A stretch of 64,000 bases of DNA. Origin: Polytrichum commune. Lineage: Eukaryota; Streptophyta; Polytrichopsida; Polytrichales; Polytrichaceae. Below the pieces are notes generated by a model, which saw only the letters and a list, made by a program, of their open reading frames with translations, did not search any database and was not told where the DNA came from. Positions within the stretch are counted from its first letter, which is position 1; the number at the start of each line of letters is the position of its first letter. The translations under genes were made by a program, and so were the position numbers. The stretch covers positions 57,622,758 through 57,686,757 of the forward strand of contig OX485805.1 of assembly GCA_950295325.1 (NCBI GenBank). Direction: 5' to 3'. Positions 13,949-25,008 of the stretch are shown in pieces.

Positions 13949-14536
13949 TCATAGACAGAGTAGCAGAAGATATAGACCCCTTCCGTTCCAAAGAGGACAA
14001 TCCCCATTCCTTCGAAATGTAGTAGCCCTTCTCCACGGGCAATGGGGCCCTGTCAGAATGCAAACTGTTGTACAAGCTCTTTGCTCGAGTTGGCTGAACT
14101 CAAATTCTGCCATTACACTTGGCTTTGTCTCTAGGAGCATGTGAGGAGTAGAGGGAATTGTTTCATCATACGTATTCCTCTCCAGCTGACAGTAGGTGAA
14201 AGCTAACTTCTCTATGTTTGCTATCTCAACCTTCCCAAAGGGATCCCTATGTGTTGGCACCCAGTAGGACGGGTTCTTGTCCAGCATTCCGAGGCTCCCA
14301 TTTTCGTGCATGTTACTTGTGTTCTCCACATTATGATATAAGGAATTTGTTGATGCCCCATAAATGCGTGGCTTGTAAGACGTCTCTTTCTTCACCAAAG
14401 GAACTACATTTCCATAATGGCCATGTCCGCATTCATCACCGGCATTCTGCACTGTATATGTGGTAATTTTAGCAGACTGCTGAAGTGGGAGGTAATTATA
14501 TGTTGGAGTGGGCATATCCAGAATAGTTGTTGTCAC
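13949..14536 (-). CDS. Unrecognised 195-codon open frame
   Basis: This is the longest uninterrupted frame in the left 20 kb. The product is rich in Asn, Thr, Tyr and Pro and has no membrane segment or motif that I recognise. Local base composition is less AT-rich than the flanks, and C2H2 finger coding sequence lies downstream on the same strand. It may be an exon of a broken gene rather than a complete one, and no function can be given. Confidence 0.3.
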   Translation of the reverse strand: MTTTILDMPTPTYNYLPLQQSAKITTYTVQNAGDECGHGHYGNVVPLVKKETSYKPRIYGASTNSLYHNVENTSNMHENGSLGMLDKNPSYWVPTHRDPFGKVEIANIEKLAFTYCQLERNTYDETIPSTPHMLLETKPSVMAEFEFSQLEQRACTTVCILTGPHCPWRRATTFRRNGDCPLWNGRGLYLLLLCL

Positions 14537-14914
14537 CCAAACCTGGTATCAAAAGAGGACTTTTGCATTCTTGCAATCTGACCTAGTTCTTCTGGAACTG
14601 CAGAAGATTAAGAAAATTATGAGGGCTTGCAATATTTTTGCAATTCAGAGATGATGAAAAGGGCAGATGATTAAATTCTGAATATGAGAACACTGTCAAT
14701 TGTTTAAATTTTATCCATAACTCCAATCACATAATCCAAATGAGAGGCTTAAATACATTGAGAACTTCGAGCTCAACTTATTGACAAAATAAAGAATATT
14801 TTTCGCAAGAGGAAGAATAGGTATTGGATGTTGTGGAAACTCACCAATCCCTCTAGGAGAACAAAGAGTTATGACTGCATCCCAAAGGATTCCCAATTGC
14901 GACAATGTTTTCGA

Positions 14915-15334
14915 CTTGATTTGAGTGGTTCATAATGGTGAGGATCATGTTGTATCAAGAAGTGGACATGGAATGAAATCTGAAGGTAGCAGTTTTCTTA
15001 CGATCTTTAGGTTTTGTCTATTTGTTGTTCTAGAGAGCATGACATAAGTTAATCCGGGTGCGAATGCGTTCCGAATATAAACAATAACTTTGGTTGATAT
15101 TGTTGCACCTTGTGATTTATGGCTGGTCATTGCATATGCTAGAACAATTGGGAATGACGCTTTGTAATAATATTGTTCATATGTGTAATTGTGTTGGAAA
15201 TTATGTCGTTTTAAGGAGATTTTGTGGCAGCACTATTTGTTCAAACCGTGGTGGACTAGTCACCAAATCAGACCCTGCAATGTTGTTTAGTCGCAAAACT
15301 CGATACTTTCTTCAATTAGAAACATTAGGGACGA
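14915..15334 (-). mobile_element. Internally deleted Helitron derivative
   Basis: Read on the minus strand, the 5' end (15334) starts TCGTCCCTAATGTTTCTAAT and is preceded by A. The same terminal sequence marks the large Helitron at 54142. After a short unique stretch it resumes homology at about 15217 with the helicase 3' end and stops at 14915 (...CAAATCAAG). The same word ends homology at 17498 in the other copy. It is about 420 bp, so nearly all of the gene has been deleted. Confidence 0.6.
14945..15130 (-). pseudogene. Helitron helicase C-terminal remnant
   Basis: The frame encodes SHKSQGATIST and YVMLSRTTNR, matching the last PIF1-type helicase motifs (V and VI) of Helitron Rep/helicase proteins. 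It is nearly identical to the frame at 17528-17695, but here motif V is continuous and not interrupted by an LTR. No upstream helicase motifs are present. Confidence 0.7.
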
Positions 15335-15469
15335 TTCTTGGATTTCTGAACTTGGGTACGAATGGATGAGCAGGAGAAATCCGGAAATTATGCGACAAGA
15401 GAGGTTGTCGTTGCAGTCCACAAAATAGTACAGGAAGTGACATGTGCCCATTTCTTATCATGAAATTAA

Positions 15470-16085
15470 AAATGCAGAGGGGGAGCTTCATCCTCTTCAG
15501 ATTCTTCACCACAACCTTTAATCAAACAACACCAGGACAGAGTTCTGAAATCTCTTAATGTTCTCTGCAACGTCCACTCGTCATTTTCCAGAATGGGCAG
15601 CAACCTTCAAACTGTCATGTGGCTCCTTCCCTTCCGTCACTGCCCAGGAAGTTGAGGTCACCATTAGGTTGAACCAAACATCTCATACACCTCAATGACC
15701 GCGTGCACCAAAGATGCACTGCGCAGGACAGTTTTCGGGACCAAGTTCAGAATTTTGCAGAGGTTAAACTTTGGCATGGAATAAGCTGAAGATGATCAGC
15801 GGAGAGAGATAACTTGAGACATGTGGCCACTTCTTCTCACGAAATTTAAAATAATGCAGAGAGGAGAAGCTTCATCCTCTTCAAATTCTTCATCACAACC
15901 CCTAATCCAAACAGCACTAGGACATACATGGCTCTAAATTCTCTTAACATTTTCTACAACGTGCACTCCTCAACCTTCGGAATTACCTCTTGCTCCTTCC
16001 TTCCCTTCCCTCACTGCTAGGACACGAATAACAAATATTTTGCAACTCCAGGAAGTCGAGGTCACCGTTTAGGTTAACCCAAACC
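15470..16085. repeat. Diverged direct duplication, about 220 bp, 380 bp apart
   Basis: Segments near 15470-15685 and 15850-16085 share GAGCTTCATCCTCTTCA or GAAGCTTCATCCTCTTCA, then TTCTTCA-CACAACC, CAACGT-CACTC and AGGAAGT-GAGGTCACC in the same order. Copies differ by many substitutions and indels. No coding function was identified. Confidence 0.65.
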
Positions 16086-17204
16086 GAACAAGCTCCAACC
16101 AGCACACAAACACCAAACAAAAAACGAGAAGCTCGATGTTCCCTAACCTCGAATGCTCCCCCAACGATAGAAAGCCTCGATGAAGCACGTGGAGTTAGGG
16201 TTAACATCATCATCCCAGAGACCATAGTACACTACCATACCCTTCATCTACTGCGGTAAAAAGTCTGTTACCTCCCAGTCTCCATCACAACTCTTCACAA
16301 TCCACAGCCCCTCCGCACCTAGCGCTGTCCAAGCTTGATTACACTAAAACGACATTGGGTTGCAAAAACCTCTGTACTCTCTCTCTCTACAACCCCGATC
16401 GAAAGTGTGAGTGGTAGTAACGCAGGACGATGCCCTATTCCAAACACTTACTCCCACCCACAGGCTTAATTAACTAGTACACACGAAACTTATAGCTCGG
16501 CCACATGTGAAAATTGTTTAGAGCTCGATTCCAACATGATCCGAGATGCTCAACCTAAACCTTGAGCAAGGAAAGTGTGGAATGAATTTTCCTCTCCTAC
16601 AACCCCATCTGTAGTATCCCATAAACCATAAGTGCGAAAACACCGCCACTGTGACGACACTCTTTCCGAAGATTTTTGAGTCGCGAATGTGACGATGTGA
16701 GGATGCGAGGATAGGAGTGAGACAGTCGTGCCTGGTTTTGTTTGCTTCGTTTGTCGAATTGTTCGCAACAACTAACCCCACTTCGGTGCATTGTCTGCCG
16801 ACCTCGTATGGATGGCGGACGAAAACTTAAGAATCGTTTCATAGGTTAGGTTTCTTCGAGGATTACAGGTTGCAAAACCATAAGCACACCATCATCATCA
16901 CCACCACCACAACCTGTCGGTTCCTAAAATGCACCCAACCACCAAACCAAAAAAATCGTTGGGCAAAAACGCAGGAACAAACAAGGGCGACACCCGCCCT
17001 CTTCTTCCTCCTGCTCTCGGGGCACAAAACTCGCCGCTGGGGACCCACTCTCGTAACATCCACCAGGATCATGATAACAAGTCTGCAGGGTCGACACAAA
17101 CTACTCATTAGAAATATGGAATACTGTTACCACTATCAGAAACTGCTTCTTCCTGAGAAGAAGTTTTATTTACAAGCGTGAACTGTTCTAAAAGTTCCAC
17201 ATAC
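16086..17204. other. GC-richer unassigned DNA
   Basis: The stretch contains a CT run near 16379 and several short overlapping frames on both strands. None has a motif or splice context I can support. It may be the remains of a gene start. Confidence 0.35.
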
Positions 17205-17465
17205 CCAAGAGTTGAGAGCGACGTGTTAATATTGGCTGCCTCCTTCAATCGTTCACCTTCAGCACCCGAGTTCTTTTGTCTGCAAAGAACGTGTTGGTAG
17301 CCCATCATTGCTCGATTTAAAATTGTATTTATCAGAACAAATATTAAGGAAAACTGACCTCTGTTGAGTTTCAATGAAGATGTGTACAGGACAACCATGA
17401 ACGATAAGGATAATTACCAGTTGGAAGGGTTGATATTGGCAATCATGGTTGTCTTGGACCGTAAC
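17205..17465 (-). pseudogene. Kinesin motor exon fragments, order scrambled
   Basis: One minus-strand piece (17279 to 17205) encodes GAEGERLKEAANINTSLSTLG, the helix after switch II in kinesin motors. It has a good acceptor (TTTGCAG) before it and a donor (GTATGT) after it. A second piece (about 17465 to 17418) encodes SKTTMIANINPSN, which in kinesins lies downstream of the first. Here it lies upstream, so the exons are rearranged and cannot form a normal motor. They sit immediately beyond the Helitron 3' end at 17498. The family call is firm, but the subfamily is unknown. Confidence 0.7.
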
Positions 17466-17527
17466 CCTCTAAAAGAAGTTGAGGTGACGGGGCCGCCCTT
17501 GATTTGAATGGTTCGTAATGGTGAGAA

Positions 17528-17695
17528 TCATGTTGTGTGAAGAAGTGGGCATGGAATGAAATATGAAGGTAGCAGTTTTCTTACGATCTTTAGATTTTGC
17601 CTATTTGTTGTTCTAGAGAGCATGACATAAGTTAATCCAGGTGCGAATGCGTTCCGAATATCAACAATAACTTTGGTTGATATTGTTGCACCTTG
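17528..17695 (-). pseudogene. Helitron Rep/helicase, C-terminal segment
   Basis: The frame encodes GATISTKVIVDIRNAFAPG and then YVMLSRTTNR, helicase motif VI. It continues the YAMTGHKSQG end of the segment at 33244-34192. The two halves of motif V were separated by LTR A1, and the 5-bp duplication CCTTG appears at both junctions (17691-17695, 33244-33248). Confidence 0.85.
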
Positions 17696-18299
17696 TGTGA
17701 GGCCAAATCCACCACCCTTAAGCGTCCTAGTCCAGGTGATGACTTTGAGAATCACATTTATCTATTACAACATTGAACCATGTGCAAGGTAATTTTCATG
17801 TCCAAATGAACATGTATTGTCTCACTCATTGTACTTTATTAATGTTGGCCTCTTGGCTTGTGCTAGAGTTGGCTTTCTCAAGAGTCCAACCCGCGGCCGT
17901 GGCCACACATGCCTTTAAAGACATCCCCCTCGCAACCTTTGGCCTAACCTCCTTTGTCTCGTCATTGCGGGGGTCATCCACCTTCTCCATTAATAATGCA
18001 AGTGATTTATTTGCCCAATAAGATGCGAGTGTTCAAAAACACTCTTCTTACTAGTCCACCCCAATTACATTTACTAGCAAGCCACACCTCACACTACCTA
18101 GCCTAATAAGTCTAAAACTTACATATGCACTAGAATAATCTAAAATGCATAACTTGCCCTATGCTTAGTTTTAGTGATAATGTTCGATTTGAGCTAAGCT
18201 TTAGGCCCCTAAACCCATTCCTCGGTAACCCAGCTTAAACCAACCATCCAGGTTCCCTTAAAGTTGACCTTCGCTTTCACCACTTCAATGAGCTGGTCT

Positions 18300-19690
18300 C
18301 GGCCCTTTCGGCTACTGAGATAACGAGCCTTGGGAGGCCCCTGGACTAGCAGTCCCGGCAGCAGTTGAGCCTGGGGAGGCCCTGGACTAAGCAGTCCCAG
18401 TAGCAGTTGAGCCTTGGGAGGCCCCTGGACTAGCAGTCCCGGTGTCGCGACCCTTGCTAGTTTTTCTCCACTTAGCTCAATTGCTTTCCAACTCTAGCAA
18501 GTGTCCCGAGCGCTAACCTGCACATCCCACGCACATGCATGGTTAGCTCCCAAAACCGCGGACCTTCAATCCCATATTTGGTCACCAAACCCTCCTACAC
18601 ATGCATTCGGGACTCTTTCCCCTTAGTAGGTAACCCATCGCTAAGGTGGACTTCCATCCATGGAAGTCCACTCCCTACTTGGTCATAGTGTTGCTAGGAC
18701 AACACTACAACCACCCGGAGCACATTGCCAAGTATGCTCCGGGGGGGTCGGTCGGCAAAGCCGCCTCACCCATATAAGCCTCTAGGACTTTTGGCGGGGC
18801 CCCTCCCCCACCGTCAACATCCCTTTTGTCTCTCTACCAAGAGTTGGGGCCAAGTAGACATTTTCCCTTAGCCGCTGGGTCTAGAAGCCTCCCTGCAGCT
18901 TCAGACCTTCATAACTTCCACGTGCGGTCTCTGAATCTAACAACCAACCACTCTATCGTCATCTACATTTCACGTAGATCCCTATGGACACCTCACTTGC
19001 CCTATTCGGGCAAGTATTGAGGAAGTTATGCCTGTTTAAACCTTTGCAGTCCCGGGAGCCACTCCCAGGCCCCTGCTGTTCCAGGGCGCTGTCCCGGGAC
19101 AGCATCCCACTCAAAGTGCCATATCTCCTAGCTCACACCTCAGATTGAGGTGTTCTTTAGCATTCTAGAATCGGGACGCCATAAGCTACTCATAGCTTAT
19201 GGCTTTACCCTCATGACTCCTAGTCTATGTGGGTGGGAGGCGTTCTAAACGCCCGGGGCCCTCACCCACATTAGGATCACTTGGTCCCTCTCACCAATGG
19301 CGTCACAAGTCCCGGGTGTCACTCCGGGGTCCCCCTTGTGCCCATGGTGTTGCGGGCACTCCTCATGGAGAGGTGCGCGACACCCGGCAGCAGTTGAGCC
19401 TGGGGAGGCCCTGGACTAAGCAGTCCCGGCAGCAGTTGAGCCTTGGGAGGCCCCTGGACTAAGCAGTCCCGGCAGCAGTTGAGCCTTGGGAGGCCCCTGG
19501 ACTAGCAGTCCCGGCAGTAGTTGAGCCTGGGAGGCCCTGGACTAAGCAGTCCCGGCAACAGTTGAGCCTGGGAGGCCCTAGACTAAGCAGTCCCGGCAGC
19601 AGTTGAGCCTTGGGAGGCCCCTGGACTAGCAGTCCCGACAGCAGTTGAGCCTTGGGAGGCCCCTGGACCAGCAGTCCCGGCAGCAGTTGA
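18300..19690. repeat. 42-bp minisatellite in LTR A1
   Basis: The unit reads GAGCCTTGGGAGGCCCCTGG then ACTAGCAGTCCCGGCAGCAGTT, with a shorter variant (GAGCCTGGGGAGGCCCTGG). The array is split by LTR B1, with about three units left of it and eight right of it. Confidence 0.9.
18443..19382. mobile_element. Solo LTR B1
   Basis: A 940-bp segment starts TGTCGCGACCC and ends GTGCGCGACA. It is flanked by CCCGG (18438-18442, 19383-19387) and inserted in a minisatellite unit. It contains CCCATATAAGCC, a plausible TATA region. It is the same family as 35357-36334. No internal region is present. Confidence 0.85.
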
Positions 19691-20149
19691 TGAAATCAAC
19701 ACCAAACTAATTTCAACTCTAGTGCTTAATCAATTGCTCATCTAAGCCTCTTAACTAATGAATGCACACCTCCCACTAAATTAATCCAATCTAACCACTA
19801 CTCATGAGCTTAGTCCAATGACTCTAAGCTTCCCCTACTCATAAGAGGGATTAACTTCCTAACTTCACTATAACTAACTAATCCACACATAAGCCTCAAA
19901 CTCTAAGAGCTCGCTCCCCTTGAGAGGATTTGAGAGGGAGAGCTTAACTACTTAACTTCACTAAAACTAATGACCCACACACATGGCTCAAGCTCTTAAG
20001 AACTTGCTCCCTTGAAAGCGCTTGATGGAGAGAGTTGTAAATGAGAGAGAAAACACCTTAAGTAGCAAAGAGGGAGAGAGGGAGAGAGGGAGAGAGAGGT
20101 GAGGATAGGGTGAGAGGATTAGCACCTCCAATCACAATCCCTTAACCTT

Positions 20150-20215
20150 GGGCGTTGCTAGGGCATGAGCGTAGAGCGTAGAGCGTAGAGCGTAGATTTT
20201 CTGAGTTTCGAGCGG
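20150..20215. repeat. Left terminal inverted repeat of the MULE
   Basis: It starts GGGCGTTGCTAGGGCATGAG and continues as four tandem GAGCGTA heptads. The repeated heptads are candidate transposase-binding sites (inference). Confidence 0.8.
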
Positions 20216-20590
20216 AGAGATTTTATTTTTAGTAATAAAATTTCCAAAAATAAAATATTATTATTTTAAATGGTATATTCCTTAAAATATTCGAATTTTT
20301 TATCCTTATGGCCGTGGAATTTAGTACCCATAACCGTGCAAAATGGGTTTGACATATGGAAAAAATTTATATGTGACCGAGTTTTGGAGGAAATAGATGA
20401 CTTCATTGAAGAGAACTACAAGGACACATGTTCACGGAAGAGCACAAGTGAAGGACAAGTACAAGTTAATGATGAAAACATAAAATTTAAAAGCTAAAGA
20501 TTTGATATTGTTTAGATACTACATTAGACGCAGAGATAAGAGTGCAAACTTAAAGAATTAAAAAATTTGAATGAAAAAGTGCATACTTAC

Positions 20591-22702
20591 CAGTTCCATG
20601 AATCCACCCCACTGCCTATATCGGAAATGCCAAAACGCTAGCCAGTGGTTCAAATGGTGGAGGCCAGCGTCAGAGGTCGCACCCGAAGATGTCCACCAAG
20701 CTTTGATTGCCAAGTAACGTGTTTCAGCCTCTGCCACAGACCGTGCATCTTTGTATTGCATACATAATTTCTTGTGTTGATCTTGCAATTCGTGCACGAT
20801 GTATTGTTTGGTGTGTTTTTCTAGGGATTGCGCCCAATGGAAATAACACGTTCGCTCGCAGCCTTCCATGGGTATCTTTGGGTCTCCGGATCCGTAGATG
20901 ATGCGCACAGCGTTCCAATTGGCTTGCGCACTATCAGCCATGAAACCTTTGAACTGGGGCTTGTGTATTCCATGCCTACCCATGACATGGTTAAGGTTCT
21001 TCCAGAAAACGAGTTGAGCATCTTTGTCCTCAGACTGGAAATCACAGCAAGCAATGGTGAGTACACGTTGGTAAGAGGAGTCGTACACGTGGCAGGCCAT
21101 GGTGGTCCAGTTGGCAACTCGTTTGACGTGGTCAAACATCATCCAGGAGTGCTCTAAATCGCCACTAGGTTGCATTCGGCGGACAAGGTCAACACCGCTG
21201 CCAGGTCCCACCTCGGACATCTTGAATATGAAGACCTTGTCGGAGTCGTCACCTTGGCCTGGAAACATGTTTCGTTGCACGTAGGCCCAGTTGCTCAACC
21301 CTCTGAGCTTAGTGATGCCATCAAGAACGCCATATCTGCGCAAATACTTAAAACTGTAGACACGGTTTTTTAAGTTAGGGGAATTGAGCTCCTTGTAGCA
21401 TTGGAAGATAGGCTCTAGCTGTTCTAGAGAAAATAAGGTGGGAGGGTCGTCTTCTTCGCGGAGCAAGACGTTACCTAAAACATCCTTGCTAGTTTCCAAG
21501 ACTATTTTGGAAATGGTAGCCTGCGGGTTGCGCTCAACATGTTGTTCGATAAAATCGTCGATTATCTTCCGCGTGCCCCTATAGTCTCCTACCTTGACAG
21601 GATGCTTATGGTTGCCTACATGGACGCAAGCACGCTCTTGCGTATCATCTCCAAAAACGTAAAAGATTTTTGCATCACAAGAGGCTACACAAACAGGAGG
21701 TTCTTTACAGATCTTACAGACTAATGTTGAAGTTGGAGGTGGAGCGTCTGCAACAGGGAAGGCATCTTTGGAAGAACCTTCGAACTCGACCTCGTTCACT
21801 CCATATGCGCGTTCAGGCCGTTGCAGAAACCCACATTTGGGATTGTGGCATTGAAGATGACCTACACAGTTAGACGACCGGAATGACAACCCCAGCGTGT
21901 TACTGATGTTAGTAGTCATAGTCTTTGTCCATATATGGCCATCGTAACGTTTGTCCATACCTTCCATAGATTTAGCATTCTTATGGACTGCAGATGGAAG
22001 GGTGGGAGGAAGAATGAAGATTACATCCCCATTGAACGACGGTGGCAGGAAATCTACGTTCTCAGTATAGATGGAATCATAATTCATTTTCTTAAGAACT
22101 GACTTGCTTCCAGGCATACTACCTAGGGAACGAAGGGAGGGAAGAATGTTTATCAGTTTTGTAGTTTGCGAAGGTATAAGGAAAGGAGTAGTCCTACGTG
22201 AATCTTGAGAAGAGGAGGGAGATGGACGCTTAGCACTAGACCGGATTGATGGATGGGAAGGCCTCCCCTCATCATCAGAAGAATCAGACAAATCAATGCT
22301 AACGCGGAGACCTGGCTCGATCTTGACACGAGATAGTAAGGGGGCTTCAGTGCACAGTGTAGAGGAACTGCAAGGAGTGAGGAGGACTGTAGTAGCGTTC
22401 ATGGACTCTGACAAGCCAAAGACGCGATACTTTCCGGGCTTGAGTTTCCAAACGCGAGCATTATTGTCTAACGTTACGGCCTGGACGTATAAGGAATAAA
22501 TGACATTTTGAGTTTCCGGATTGACAACATCTGTTTCTAACCACAAGCTATCAGCATCGAAACCAAAACGAATGGATAGCCACTGGGGAGTGAGATCAGC
22601 GGTTCCATCAGGGCCAGGAGGTATGCATGTAGGGATAAGAGATCCAAGAGAAACAAGTTCGATGACATCGACGAGTGGAGGTTGGACAGCAGCGGAAGAC
22701 AT
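20591..22702 (-). CDS. MULE transposase (5' exon or exons)
   Basis: The frame opens at 22810, but a TATA box at 22771-22780 favours the second Met at 22702 (MSSAAVQP). Residue numbers count from 22810. A beta-rich N-terminal part is followed by an acidic patch, IDLSDSSDDE, that looks like a SUMO-interacting motif. A Cys/His region (about 315-400: QCHNPKC, CKIC, HVGNHKH) resembles WRKY-GCM1 fingers of MULE transposases. The DDE core shows candidate Asp560 (FDHVKR), Asp626 (MADSAQAN), a Cys-x2-His (CYFHW) and Glu694 or 696 (VAEAETRY). Coding ends at a strong donor, GAACTG/GTAAGT (20591). Further exons before the left terminus were not recognised, so the 3' end may be truncated. Confidence 0.75.
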
Positions 22703-22770
22703 TGAGAAACAATTTGACAATGCTATGTGAGAAGGAATTTGCAAAAGGGGGATCGAAAAGAAACAATGGG

Positions 22771-22780
22771 ATATATACAT
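22771..22780 (-). promoter_or_regulatory. TATA box of the transposase gene
   Basis: The minus strand reads ATGTATATATCCC about 70 bp upstream of the ATG at 22702 and downstream of the alternative ATG at 22810. This argues for the shorter protein. Confidence 0.5.
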
Positions 22781-22895
22781 GAGAGGTTGATGAAGACGTT
22801 GGACATCCAAGACATGTACAGAATGTAGTCAGAAAATGTTTGGTTAATCATGAGAAATATTAATAATCTGTATAAACAGTAGTGTGAACAATACA

Positions 22896-23333
22896 TCATG
22901 GAGTGGGAGACGAAAATGGGGCCTTTGCCATATGGGGCCCTTTGCCATATTTATCATTGTCATGTTTATGACAATGATCAATTCCTAAACTACGAACTGC
23001 AGTGCATCCTGCGCAATCGAGTTTCTGACCTTTGGCACTCCTCAATATGGATCTAGAGTAAGTGCCAGGTTTAATAACCCCTGCTCTAGAATAGGGATGA
23101 ATCTTGAAAGTAGACTTGTTCTGTATCAGTAATGCATCAACTGCCTGCAAAGATGGAGTCTGTGGTTGAGGAGTGGGAACCACGACCGCAGGAGTAACTG
23201 AGCAGTCAGGTGGGTTGGCATTCTTCATGTTCTTGACGTCTGCAGAACCATCGATGGACAACGTTGTGTGAATTTGAGATGAACTAGAAGCACCTAATGG
23301 AGCAAGGCTTGGGAGACGTGAGTTAGTACCCAT
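22896..23333 (-). CDS. Small MULE gene 2, Cys/His motif protein
   Basis: This 145-codon frame lies upstream of and parallel to the transposase gene, with its own TATA box (23387-23396). The N-terminal half is Ser/Pro/Thr-rich and probably disordered. The C-terminal half has LDCAGC followed by LGIDHCHKHD. That C-x2-C plus DHCH spacing recalls the zinc site of endonuclease VII/HNH proteins, but the second Cys pair of that fold is not visible. I therefore do not claim nuclease function. Its position beside the transposase recalls two-gene Mutator elements, as a structural parallel only. Confidence 0.5.
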   Translation of the reverse strand: MGTNSRLPSLAPLGASSSSQIHTTLSIDGSADVKNMKNANPPDCSVTPAVVVPTPQPQTPSLQAVDALLIQNKSTFKIHPYSRAGVIKPGTYSRSILRSAKGQKLDCAGCTAVRSLGIDHCHKHDNDKYGKGPHMAKAPFSSPTP

Positions 23334-23386
23334 TGGAGAAGATATTGATGAGATGACATGAAGGAAAAGGGTAGCAATAATCGGGT

Positions 23387-23396
23387 ATTATATACA
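23387..23396 (-). promoter_or_regulatory. TATA box of small MULE gene 2
   Basis: The minus strand reads TGTATATAATACCC about 55-60 bp before the ATG at 23333. This is a normal distance for a plant core promoter plus short leader. Confidence 0.5.
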
Positions 23397-23829
23397 ATTT
23401 GGGTTGACAACAATACCCGAATAATTGACAACTTATTAGATCAATTAATAGTCAATATTTATTCATGTAAATTCTGGACAACATGTTTCATGTAGGATTA
23501 GAATGTACTCCAGTAATAGTCATTACTTCCTGACCACCAAATATGATACATGTCAGTATAGACTAATTTTTATACGCACCCAAAAATAACCCAATATATG
23601 CTATGCCGAAATGCTGAAGTTAAACCCTAAAGGTGTCTGTACCTTAAATGGAAAAACATGACAATTCAAAAATTTCTGGAGGCCGACATTGTCAGGGGAG
23701 ATGCGTAAATATATAGACAAATTCGAAATAGATTAGTAATTGATGTCAGTGTTGTAAGATATCTAATCTCGGATTCCGCGTTTTTATTAAACGCGGGATT
23801 ATAACTCGATGACATAGCTTGCTAGAAAT

Positions 23830-23842
23830 TAAATATAAAGGA
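23830..23842 (+). promoter_or_regulatory. Candidate TATA box of the divergent cargo gene
   Basis: The plus strand reads AAATATAAAGG about 110 bp before the ATG at 23949. Together with the minus-strand TATA at 23387, it makes 23400-23830 a candidate divergent promoter. Confidence 0.35.
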
Positions 23843-23948
23843 AAGGGATTCGGAGGACTAGGTCATTCAAATACAAGTTGTGTTGTAGTTGGGTTAGGGT
23901 GTTATTGTTGTTTTACAAATTTGTGTTCATTGATCGAAGTATCCAACC

Positions 23949-24336
23949 ATGGAGGCTACGAGTAGTAAAACAAACAAAGTGAATGAGGTAGGGCGGGGGA
24001 GGAAGAAGAAGAGAGGTGGTATAAAATTTAGTGGGGCCAAGGCTTTGCGACGGAACGCGTTGCGGAAGAGGGATGCCCCGGGTTCTTGCGAAGACGATCG
24101 AATAGTAGATGAAGAAGATAAGAACGATGAGGACGAGCCAGGAATGTTCAGAAAGACTATCACGATGCAGCCGTTGAACTTGGATGCAGTTGTAGAAAAT
24201 GTTGATGGTGAAGAAGAAGACGATGGAGGGGAAAAGGACAATGCAATCGAAGAGCAAGAATGTAGAAGGCCCTCATCATCGAGGAGTGATTATGGGATTC
24301 GAAAACGACAGTGACGAAGAAGGGATCGATAAAGTT
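23949..24336 (+). CDS. Basic/acidic N-terminal exon, possibly of the ParB/methyltransferase-like gene
   Basis: The product begins MEATSSKTNK and has a nuclear-localisation-like GRGRKKKRGG stretch near residues 15-25, followed by a long acidic part. In its own frame it stops at 24314. A frame one base off continues as MGFENDSDEEGIDKV to a donor, GTAAGT, at 24337. That end is phase-compatible with a 78-nt exon at 24931-25008 (CTAG acceptor, GTAAGT donor), which is in turn phase-compatible with 26152. It could be the true 5' part of the downstream gene with one frameshift, or a separate small gene. Confidence 0.4.
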
Positions 24337-24930
24337 GTAAGTTCCAAGACCCTAAAACCTTGAAAATGAGTAGTAAACTTCAGTCATAGTCTTACTTGCT
24401 TATCGTGCGATCCCGTGGGGTGAACCTAACAGAGGCAAAGGGTAGATGTTACAAAGATAAATTATGGCTTATGATGCCTATAATATCATACAAACTTATG
24501 TCATAGACGTTTGTTCTAGGAATTTGTTCTAGGAACTTAATATCTAGGAATTAGTTTCTAAAGTTTGTTTGTCACATGATTGTTGCCTGTTGTATGTACG
24601 TGTTGATAACGTCTTAGTATAAGTAAGTGGCACTTGACGATGAAACGACACATTAATAAAAAAATCAATCTACATGACCCTCAATATTGGCAGTCAGATA
24701 TTCAATTATAAGCGAAAAAATTAATGAACGTGGGAGTCAAAGTGGCTGGATAACTGGGAACACTCGGCAGTTCGGGCAGACACCTCCAACCCACCTGGTA
24801 GACTGATCCGACAGAGCGGGACCCTCCGAGCAGGTCGGGTAGCGATGGATTGTTTGGGAAGGTCTCCATAACAGATCTTATTGCAAATGACCGCCTTTGA
24901 TTGAATCGAATTTGCAATATATGTTACTAG

Positions 24931-25008
24931 GAAATGGCAGCTGAAGGAGGATGTGCAGTTACAAGGTTGGAGGGCACCCCCGAAAACGTCGACGAAGATT
25001 TGGAGAAC
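24931..25008 (+). CDS. Possible 78-nt exon linking to the cargo gene
   Basis: Preceded by TTACTAG and followed by GTAAGT. It encodes EMAAEGGCAVTRL and then an acidic tail, is exactly 26 codons and joins in frame to the exon starting at 26152. The intron between would be 1143 nt and contains the 127-bp array. Support is splice signals and phase only. Confidence 0.4.

Noticed and set aside
22896-23333. Calling the small protein an HNH/endonuclease VII nuclease
   Set aside because: Only CxxC and DHCH are visible. The second Cys pair and the rest of the fold are missing.
23913-24257. Minus-strand frames with Ser/Phe-rich products opposite 23949-24314
   Set aside because: They are the reverse-complement shadow of an acidic/basic coding region and have no motif.
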